Assembly (NCBI GenBank): GCA_011037195.1
Contig: JAAEAF010000099.1
Span: forward strand, 186,001 to 250,000
Origin: Triatoma infestans
Taxonomy: Eukaryota > Arthropoda > Insecta > Hemiptera > Reduviidae
Direction of reading: 5' to 3'
DNA: 64,000 nucleotides
This document shows positions 57,037-64,000 of the stretch, piece by piece (the stretch's first letter is position 1; every line of letters starts with the position of its first letter). Under the pieces are notes generated by a model that saw only the letters and a program-made list of their open reading frames with translations, did not search any database and had not been told where the DNA came from. The position numbers and the translations under genes were made by a program.

Positions 57037-57739
57037 GTCATATCGTTAAACTTCTCCATCTCCTCTTGTGTAAAAGCGGCATCTTGCAATGTTTACGGTA
57101 AACGCAGAAACATTATACACACCAGTTGTGACCAGATTCTTCCAGTGTGTTTGAAAGTGGTTTATTAACCGTAAACAACAAAGGAACTTTTACATATATT
57201 GGAGTCCTTGCAGAAAAAGAAGGGTGCAAGAACGTATACTTTCTAAAAGGGTACCACAAAAATATATTTAAAGTGCCTAGTCTAATGGGGTTATAATGGG
57301 GGAGTGATGCGCACCATATAGTTGATCCCTACAGGTTCGGCCACATAGCCTATCCTCCCCAACTCCACTCTCACCTACCCGTGGTAACCCTGTTAAGTTG
57401 AGTAATCCATTCCAAGGTTGTGGTACCCAATCCCTTCGGCGGCATGGATCAACGAGCAAACGAGAGATGGGGGTCTTAGTGAGGCTGCCCTGGAATAACT
57501 GGGGTTAAGGCTTGCTAAGATGCAATGTGTCGGCAGCAGGACACATGGCGGGGTGGCGGCGGAAGAGCCTTGATGTATAGACCAACGGCGGCACCCACAG
57601 GTCAAGTAAGTGGACTTACTGCGAATGGGCAGAAGGGGTTCATCAGTCCAGTGAAGACAGCCCTTCTAGGGGAAAGATACCCCAAAATCAAACTCTGGTC
57701 CTCCAGGTCTGGGGGTTGGGCGCAGGGTTAACAGCCCGC

Positions 57740-59204
57740 CCCGGAAAACCCAATTGTTACGAAAACAAGAGAAATAGAGAACAACGGACTGATTAAAGGC
57801 AAAAGACCAGGAACTTTCAAAAGGCGCCACGATTTAAAGATCGCGACCTGGAACGTACGTTCCATGTACAGACCTGGAGCCCTGAAGATTTTATCTGATG
57901 AGGCCCTCAAATATAAACTTGACATCCTGGCAATCCAGGAGATGAGATGGACAGGTAAAGGAATGATGAGTGGTAAAGATTACTCGGTGTGCTACAGCTG
58001 CGATGACCGAAGACACACCTTTGGAACGGGATTTCTTATAAGCAAAAAACTACAGGCAAGTGTTATTGATTTTCGGCCTTACTCGCCCATGCTCTGCAAA
58101 ATAAGAATACGGGGTACCTTTTTTAACTACTCTATAATTAATGCGCATAGCCCTACGGATGATAAATCGGATACTGAGAAAGACGCCTTCTACGACTTAC
58201 TTGATGATGTCTACTCTCATTGCCCAAGGCACGATATTAAGATTGTTATTGGAGATATGAACGCAAAAATTGGCAAAGATGACACCTGTGAGAATATTGG
58301 TAAATATAGCCTGCACCAAGAGCATTCGGATAATGGCTTTAGACTCCTCAATTTTGCAATCTGCCATAATCTAATTATCGGAGGTACTCTCTTCGATCAT
58401 AAGAAGATCCATAAGGGTACATGGACATCCCCTGATGGAACGACAGTTAATCAAATAGACCACTTCCTAATTGATAGACGCCACGGATCAGACCTGCTAG
58501 ATACAAGGGTGTTCAGGAGTGCTAACGTGGACAGTGACCACTTTCTCCTTGTTAGCCGACTGAGAGCGAGAATATCTAAGACTAGGAACGAGAGGGGCGC
58601 GAGAACAATTAGATACAATACGGAATTACTGAAGGATTCAGAGGTGAAAAGCAGATTTGAGCAAAAAACAGATGAAAAGATAAGGGAAATAGAAAGGGAG
58701 AATGTAAAAGAACAAAGTGTAGGAAATGTGGAAAAGGACTGGTCTATTCTCAAGAACATTATGTCGGCCACGGCGGATGAAGTAATTGGAATAAAGCAAA
58801 ATAACAGAGGAAATGGCTGGTTCGACGAGGAATGCGAGGAAATAACAAAGAAGAAGAATGAGTTGTATAGAGTGATGATACAGAAGAAGCGCACAAGGAC
58901 AGCGCACGAGAATTATAGGGAAGCAAGGAAGATAGAAAAGAGGATCCAAAGACAGAAAAAGAAAAGGTTCATGCAAAAGCAACTCGAGGAGATCGAGGAG
59001 TATAAATGTAAAAAGCTTAGTAGGGAAATGTATAAGAAAGTCAATAACACTAGACAGGTATTTAAACCGAGAACCAATGCCTGTAGAAGCAAGAACGGTG
59101 AGATTGTCAATGATATTCCGGGAGTCTTAAAAAGGTGGACGGAGCACTTTGGTGACCTGCTCGGGAGCCATGAGGTGATTGATGCCCGTCCTATGATGAG
59201 GTGA
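57740..59204 (+). pseudogene. RTE endonuclease and start of RT
   Basis: The first Met in the frame is at 57864, but the homologous frame is open well upstream and includes KIATWNVRSM, the endonuclease block with the catalytic Asn, so the real start lies earlier. Apurinic-type endonuclease motifs: QEMRW (Glu, residue 26 counted from 57864), GDMNAKIG (residues 130-137), TWTSPDGTTVNQIDHFLI, and SDH (residues 224-226). It nicks the target DNA to prime reverse transcription. A lysine-rich linker follows. The frame ends at 59204 because a 17-bp sequence is repeated at 59171-59187 and 59197-59213, a 26-bp tandem slip that shifts the frame. Confidence 0.92.
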
Positions 59205-60003
59205 TTGATGCCCTAGAAAAATTAAAAAACAACAAGGCGGCTGGATCTGATGGTCTACCTGGCGAACTGTTTAAGTGTGCTGGACAAGACTTTATCAAAG
59301 AACTGACACACCTCTTGGAGAACATATGGGCCCAAAACAGAATGCCTGACGACTGGAATACTGGTGTATTATGCCTGATTCATAAAAAGGGAGACCCCCT
59401 TATTTGTGATAATTATAGAGGCATCTCCTTATTAAACACCGCCTACAAGATTTTGTCAAACATAATATTCAGTAGGATGCTACCCTATGTGGAAAATAAT
59501 ATTAAGGATTATCAATGTGGCTTCACTAAGGGAAAATCCACCACTGACCAGATATTTACGTTGCGACAAATTTTGGAAAAAACCACTGAGTATGGCATTA
59601 CGACACATCACCTCTTCATAGACTTTCAGGCAGCCTATGATAAGATTAATAGAAATATGCTGTATAGAGCAATGCATGATCTTGATATCCCGAGAAAGCT
59701 GATTGAAATGGTTAAGGTCACCATGTCCAACCCTAAATGCAAAGTGAGAATACATCTTCCCATTCGTAGCCATTACAAACAATGAATGGATTAAAGCAGG
59801 GAGATGCTTTGGCATGTCTGCTGTTTAATATTGCACTTGAGAAAGTAATACGAGATTCCCGTATCCAGACGAACAGCCATGTCTTCAACAAACAAGTACA
59901 ATTACTAGCTTATGCAGACGATATTGATATCGTAAGCTGGAAGCTTAGAGAGGCGTTCGAAGCATTGGAAGCGTCAGCTAAAAAATTGGGACTCGTAGTA
60001 ATG
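59198..60003 (+). pseudogene. RTE reverse transcriptase, main part
   Basis: Blocks in order: LEKLKNNKAAGSDGLPGELF, MPDDWNTGVLCLIHKKGD, NYRGISLLNTAYKILSNI, YQCGFTKGKSTTDQIF and HHLFIDFQAAYDKINR (motif A Asp). A one-base frame change at about 59780 is followed by NGLKQGDALACLLFNIALEK and LLAYADDIDIVS (YADD catalytic pair). Coding stops at the R1 insertion shortly after KLGLVVM. Confidence 0.94.
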
Positions 60004-60240
60004 AAAAAATCTGGTGTGAAACACTCACACAACTTTCTCTTACTCCAGTTCTCAAAATTATAATTGACAAATTTATAGTTTTGTGTACCAAATTTAATGA
60101 AATTTGTCGAAACTGAAAAAACTATTCAGTAAAAGCGCACTTCCGGTTTACTGATTTTCTTGAAACTCGGAATTTTGGCCATGTATTTAATTCTAATTAA
60201 TTTTGTTTGGATGATACAATTGTGTAATCAACTGTGTTAG
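60004..60240 (-). repeat. R1 repeat right end inserted in the RTE element
   Basis: AATCTGGTGTGAAACACTCA, CTTTCTCTTACTCCAG, ACCAAATTTAATGAAATTTG and GCGCACTTCCGGTTTACTGA. The rest of this R1 copy seems to be at 62033-62124, with the inverted-repeat block in between. Confidence 0.85.
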
Positions 60241-61546
60241 GCAATTATTGTGGATTGCGATAACAGTTTTCCTAGTAATTTCCAAGTTGAATCAGCTTTC
60301 CTCAACCTTTCTAAACATCTAACAACTTGTTCTACTGTCTTACATTGTTAAACAGGCATAGGATATTATGCACTAAAAACATGTTACTTTTTTTAATCGA
60401 AGAATATTGGAACAAGTTCAACCATTGTTCGCAAAGTATAGGGAAATAAGTTTCTAATCTGGGGAAATGATTGCGTTATATCCACATTCAAAAGCTTCTC
60501 TTTGGCTGTGGACTCTTTGTATCGTTAAACTTCTCCATCTCCTCTTGTGTAAAAGCGGTATCTTGCATATTTTTCCACATTTCTGTGCAAAATTCCATCT
60601 TCTCTATTTTGGCAAACGAGTTTCTTTGTAAGTTGCTACACCATTCGTAGTAAATGTTAAAAATATTTTCTCGGTGGGTGAGGAAACTATATCCCACCCA
60701 TTTTTCGGTATTATAATGTAACCATCTTCTGCAAGTTTTTCTTTATTAGAATTACTTACTTCCCTGGTGCTACAGCCCGGGTCGAGCCTTGACCTCCAAA
60801 AGAAATTGACCCCAATCGTCCCTATCCAAAGCCTTAGACCGCCAATTCCGCGCGCCTAGCCTGGTTGCATCTCCTCCAACCTGGTCCATCCATCGAGCCT
60901 TTGGGCGTCCAACCTTTCTGACACCGATGACACGGTAATTCATAATCCTCTTCGGCATTCTGTTGTCTTCCATCCTTAGAACATGTCCCACCCACCGGAG
61001 CCTATTAATGCGGATTACTTGCACTGCAGTATTATCTTTATATTTATTGTAAAGCTCTTGATTATGTCTCCTTCTCCATTCACCATTAACTTGGACTGGT
61101 CCATAAATCCGCCTTAAAATTTTCCTTTCAAAAATGGCAATCCTTTGCTCGTCCACTTTTTTAAGTGTCCAGCATTCTGAACCGTAAGTTAATATCGGTC
61201 GAACCAAAGTTTTATATAAAGTAGTCTTGGTTTTTTGAGAGATTAGTCTGGAACTAAAATGTTTGGTGAGTCCGTAATAACATCTACAGCTGTCGCTATT
61301 CTCTTTCCAATTTCCTTTGAGAGGTTATTTTCGGAATTTACATAAGTACCCAGATAAACAAAACCCTGAACTACTTCAAACTTATAGTTTCCAATTTGCA
61401 TATAAGGAGCAGAGCAGTTACTTCCAACTACCATATACTTGGTCTTTTTACTTTCTCTTACTCCTAGTAAGAGGAAGTATTGTAATAGTGTCAAATTTCG
61501 ATATCGAGTTTTCACCGGAAATATCCGTTTTGAGGTCCCCTGAGTC
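60241..61546 (-). repeat. left arm of a 1.3-kb inverted repeat
   Basis: 1306 bp, nearly identical in reverse to 62033-63342. From outside in it holds one U unit, the short frame (60488-60697), the RTE tail and RT C-terminus (60770-61445) and an R1 left end. Differences are a handful of single bases, with a cluster near 61275-61290 that breaks the RT frame on this arm. Confidence 0.92.
60770..61445 (-). pseudogene. inverted copy of the RTE RT C-terminus
   Basis: Minus strand. MVVGSNCSAPYMQIGNYKFE to the C-terminal ...WGQFLLEVKARPGL. The open part at 60770-61207 differs from the plus-strand copy by one residue (Val for Ile in RWVGHVLRMED). A small change near 61280 shifts the frame in this arm only. 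Confidence 0.9.
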
Positions 61547-61860
61547 AAAAAAAGTGGTTTTTAGCAAATGGTCTGTGTGTGTGTGTATGTATGTATGTGA
61601 ACAGCATAGCTCAAAAACAAGGTTGAAATTTGATATTCCGTTTAGGGGTCACCATGGGATCTGACTGTATGTCTCTGTCAAAATTCCTCAGCTGGAAGTA
61701 CCACTTTACTAGTTGGATTTTTTACTTTTTTGCGATTTTAAACTAAGCATGCAATGATCTACAATTTTTATTTGAAACATTTCTCTGGAAAAATTTATTT
61801 AAGGGCACTTTTAGGAGAGGAGTGGGGGTTATATTTTACTCTAAAGTGCTATCATAGTTG
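61446..61860 (+). repeat. R1 repeat, left half, in the palindrome centre
   Basis: CTTTCTCTTACTCCTAGTAA, GAGTTTTCACCGGAAATATC, (GT)n and (TATG)n, GCTCAAAAACAAGG and TTTTTATTTGAAACATTTCT, ending at ACTCTAAAGTGCTATC. Confidence 0.85.
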
Positions 61861-62032
61861 TTGTGGTGGTTGGTTCCGCAGAGCTGGAAAGCATCAGAGA
61901 CATTTTCCGTGGTAGCCTGCTTCATTTTGTGGATATCGACAGGTTTCGGGCGTTCGCCCATCTTCATGATGCGTTTTTCAGACAGTGTGACAACACAGAC
62001 TTGCACAGAGCAAACTTAGTTTTCACACTCCG
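61861..62032 (+). repeat. palindrome-core repeat (R3)
   Basis: GGTTCCGCAGAGCTGGAAAG, GGTTTCGGGCGTTCGCCCAT and ACACAGACTTGCACAGAGCA. Recurs inverted at 39.34-39.48 kb, and in part at 16.51 and 27.18-27.29 kb. The GGGCG-TTCGCCC core can fold on itself. Confidence 0.7.
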
Positions 62033-62124
62033 GACTCAGGGGACCTCAAAACGAATATTTCCGGTGAAAACTCGATATCGAAAATTTGACACGATTACAA
62101 TACTTCCTCTTACTAGGAGTAAGA
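62033..62124 (-). repeat. R1 repeat left end, minus orientation
   Basis: GGGGACCTCAAAACGAATAT, TTTGACACGATTACAATACT, then CTTACTAGGAGTAAGAGAAA directly before the resumed RTE frame. Confidence 0.88.
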
Positions 62125-62128
62125 GAAA

Positions 62129-62812
62129 GTAAAAAAGACCAAGTATATGGTAGTTGGAAGTAACTGCTCTGCTCCTTATATGCAAATTGGAAACTATAAG
62201 TTTGAAGTAGTTCAGGGTTTTGTTTATCTGGGTACTTATGTAAATTCCGAAAATAACCTCTCAAAGGAAATTGAAAAGAGAATAGCGTCAGCTAGTATAT
62301 GTTATTACGGACTCACCAAACATTTTAGTTCCAGACTAATCTCTCAAAAATCCAAGACGACTTTATATAAAACTTTGGTTCGACCGATATTAACTTACGG
62401 TTCAGAATGCTGGACACTTAAAAAAGTGGACGAGCAAAGGATTGCCATTTTTGAAAGGAAAATTTTAAGGCGGATTTATGGACCAGTCCAAGTTAATGGT
62501 GAATGGAGAAGGAGACATAATCAAGAGCTTTACAATAAATATAAAGATAATACTGCAGTGCAAGTAATCCGCATCAATAGGCTCCGGTGGGTGGGACATA
62601 TTCTAAGGATGGAAGACAACAGAATGCCGAAGAGGATTATGAATTACCGTGTCATCGGTGTCAGAAAGGTTGGACGCCCAAAGGCTCGATGGATGGACCA
62701 GGTTGGAGGAGATGCAACCAGGCTAGGCGCGCGGAATTGGCGGTCTAAGGCTTTGGATAGGGACGATTGGGGTCAATTTCTTTTGGAGGTCAAGGCTCGA
62801 CCCGGGCTGTAG
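62129..62812 (+). CDS. RTE reverse transcriptase C-terminal part, open frame
   Basis: Open from KTKYMVVGSN through FVYLGTYVNSENNLSKEIEK, KTTLYKTLVRPILTYGSECW, WVGHILRMEDNRMPKRIMNY and RVIGVRKVGRPKARWMDQVG to ...LEVKARPGL and TAG. This is the thumb and C-terminal domain of RTE polymerase. It is intact over its length but separated by 2.1 kb from the catalytic part, so no functional polymerase can be made from this locus as it stands. The palindrome contains its mirror copy. Confidence 0.9.
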   Translation, partial: VKKTKYMVVGSNCSAPYMQIGNYKFEVVQGFVYLGTYVNSENNLSKEIEKRIASASICYYGLTKHFSSRLISQKSKTTLYKTLVRPILTYGSECWTLKKVDEQRIAIFERKILRRIYGPVQVNGEWRRRHNQELYNKYKDNTAVQVIRINRLRWVGHILRMEDNRMPKRIMNYRVIGVRKVGRPKARWMDQVGGDATRLGARNWRSKALDRDDWGQFLLEVKARPGL

Positions 62813-62830
62813 CACCAGGGAAGTAAGTAA

Positions 62831-63935
62831 TTCTAATAAAGAAAAACTTGCAGAAGATGGTTACATTATAATACCGAAAAATGGGTGGGATATAGTTTCC
62901 TCACCCACCGAGAAAATATTTTTAACATTTACTACGAATGGTGTAGCAACTTACAAAGAAACTCGTTTGCCAAAATAGAGAAGATGGAATTTTGCACAGA
63001 AATGTGGAAAAATATGCAAGATACCGCTTTTACACAAGAGGAGATGGAGAAGTTTAACGATACAAAGAGTCCACAGCCAAAGAGAAGCTTTTGAATGTGG
63101 ATATAACGCAATCATTTCCCCAGATTAGAAACTAATTTCCCTATACTTTGCGAACAATGGTTGAACTTGTTCCAATATTCTTCGATTAAAAAAAGTAACA
63201 TGTTTTTAGTGCATAATATCCTATGCCTGTTTAACAATGTAAGACAGTAGAACAAGTTGTTAGATGTTTAGAAAGGTTGAGGAAAGCTGATTCAACTTGG
63301 AAATTACTAGGAAAACTGTTATCGCAATCCACAATAATTGCCAAACAATAACTTAATTTTAATCAGCTCTAACGATATTTTTTTTTTTAAACTCAGAGTT
63401 AGTGCTGGTAGAAATGTCTACAGTTCCAAACAGAAGATTTCGAATTCGGATATAATGCAATCATTTCCCCAGATTAGAAACTTATTTCCCTATACTTTGC
63501 GAACAATTGTTGAACTTGTTCCAATATTCTTCGATTAAAAAAGTAACATGTTTTTAGTGCATAATATCCTATGCCTGTTTAACAATGTAAGACAGAAGAA
63601 CAAGTTGTTACATGTTTAGAAAGGTTGAGGAAAGCAGATTCAACTAGGAAATTGCTAGCAAAACTGTTATTGCAATCCACAATAATTGCCACACGATAAC
63701 TTAAGAATGTTTTAGTGCAATATATGTTTATATTCTTTTGTATATGTGTTTATTTTTTTTGTTTATTCGACAAATTTAATTGTAGTCCAATCAAACTTTG
63801 CTGAGTGCAGTGATTTTACCCATGGGGTGCAGTGAGTGTGGATGTGGTGGGCGAGGGGAGACGGCCGCCATGTTGTGCAGAAAACTGTTTTAGAACCAGT
63901 CAATTCTATCTATTGAGGATAACATATGATTCTGC
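62831..63935 (+). mobile_element. right arm of the unidentified mirrored element
   Basis: After the RTE tail come a short frame, two inverted U units (63100-63705), GATTTTACCCATGGGGTGCA near 63809 and CGGCCGCCATGTTGTGCAGA (63862-63881). In the same mirrored order as 53.45-57.1 kb, but without the approximately 1.4-kb piece at 53.6-54.96 kb. Confidence 0.65.
62885..63094 (+). CDS. unidentified short frame, copied three times
   Basis: The frame is open from before 62885 and reads RRWLHYNTEKWVGYSFLTHR, ENIFNIYYEWCSNLQRNSF, EFCTEMWKNMQDTAFTQEEM, ending in ...KPKRSF-like residues and TGA; the GTG at 62885 is only the first alternative start. An identical mirror copy is at 60488-60697 and a partial one at 57037-57090. 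The mix of aromatic and charged residues looks coding and its preservation in both palindrome arms reflects the recent duplication. Function unknown; possibly an internal exon of the unidentified element. Confidence 0.4.
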   Translation: MGYSFLTHRENIFNIYYEWCSNLQRNSFAKIEKMEFCTEMWKNMQDTAFTQEEMEKFNDTKSPQPKRSF

Positions 63936-64000
63936 CAGCTAGGTATATTAGACCCAACTGAAAAATCCAAAATTGATGAAAACCTGTCCACTGTGACTCT

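Larger units (their letters stand above)
53450..57100 (-). mobile_element. left arm of a large unidentified mirrored element
   Basis: Segments of this arm recur inverted at 62870-63935. The terminal block (ATAGAATTGACGGGTTCTAA, CTGCACAACATGGCGGCCGT) is at 53490-53545. GGGTAAAATCACTGCACAC is at 54978, AAGTTATCGTATGGCAATTA is at 55102, and two tandem approximately 330-bp units follow. TGTAAAAGCGGCATCTTGCA is at 57069. Between the first two blocks lie about 1.4 kb absent from the right arm. The arm also holds two tandem versions of a minus-strand gene end (56270-56580, 56833-57036). No transposase or polymerase was identified. The strand refers to the gene end. Confidence 0.6.
57250..62830 (+). 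mobile_element. RTE-clade non-LTR retrotransposon, split by later insertions
   Basis: The 5' UTR starts about 57250-57300. An AP endonuclease and RT are encoded to about 60003, where an R1 right end (AATCTGGTGTGAAACACTCA) interrupts the frame. The RT C-terminus resumes at 62125 and ends at a TAG near 62810, followed by the short tail GGGAAGTAAGTAA; such short tandem 3' tails are usual for RTE elements. There is no ORF1, as in the RTE clade. An inverted second copy of its 3' part lies at 60770-61445. Confidence 0.85.
62033..63342 (+). repeat. right arm of the 1.3-kb inverted repeat
   Basis: 1310 bp, reverse partner of 60241-61546. The spacer between the arms is 486 bp. Confidence 0.92.

Noticed and set aside
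58451..59110. Several minus-strand frames over the RTE endonuclease linker
   Set aside because: Antisense shadows of the lysine- and glutamate-rich coding strand.
53450..63940. Maverick/Polinton or adintovirus assignment
   Set aside because: Long inverted ends are suggestive, but no protein-primed DNA polymerase, integrase, ATPase or capsid frame was recognised.
1..64000. CRISPR arrays, operons or bacterial mobile elements
   Set aside because: Direct repeats in the window are transposon-derived or simple repeats, and the coding logic is eukaryotic (introns, LTR and non-LTR elements, SINEs).

Overview
The window looks like AT-rich, repeat-laden insect (arthropod) genomic DNA. The evidence is an intron-rich receptor gene, an env-bearing gypsy-type (errantivirus-like) element, copia, RTE and RNase H-bearing non-LTR retrotransposons, tRNA-derived SINEs, MITEs, and no operon-like gene arrangement. 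The order of insect cannot be fixed from the sequence alone.

Layout. 1-3.1 kb: remnants of a non-LTR retrotransposon, a copy of an abundant local repeat (called R1 here) and a SINE. 3.98-16.31 kb: a copia-type LTR element with 193/192-bp LTRs. It is interrupted in gag by a 791-bp MITE with a perfect 8-bp target duplication, and in the integrase by a complete gypsy/errantivirus-like provirus (6665-13755, 4-bp duplication TTGA) that carries gag, pol and env. All of these reading frames are broken in places. 16.3-22.3 kb: mainly repeats, including a mariner-like TIR pair and pieces of RNase H-bearing non-LTR elements.

22.35-40.33 kb holds the one clear host gene, on the minus strand. It is a multi-exon class C GPCR of the GPR158/GPR179 group (Drosophila relatives Smog and CG31760). 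Eleven exons are visible, one of them tentative: extracellular Cache-type region, EGF-like cysteines, seven-helix core and the start of the cytoplasmic tail. Splice sites and phases agree at nearly every junction. The first exon(s) and C-terminal end were not found, and one transmembrane exon between 25.8 and 29.7 kb appears to be missing. The introns are filled with R1 copies, SINEs and a 950-bp foldback element.

40.3-53.3 kb is gene-poor: ORF1 and RT 3' ends of non-LTR elements, many R1 copies, two near-identical SINEs and an unrecognised short coding remnant. 53.4-63.95 kb is a complicated mirrored structure. An RTE-clade retrotransposon is split by R1 and by a near-perfect 1.3-kb inverted repeat (60241-61546 / 62033-63342). 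All of this sits inside a larger, unidentified element whose ends are inverted copies of each other, with about 330-bp tandem units and a short reading frame present in three places.

The most unusual points are: (1) the inner gypsy element has far more divergent LTRs (about 8%) than the outer copia that contains it (about 2%); (2) the young 1.3-kb palindrome and the unidentified element around it; (3) the very abundant R1 family; (4) the apparently missing GPCR exon. I found no CRISPR array, prokaryotic gene, rRNA or intact tRNA gene.
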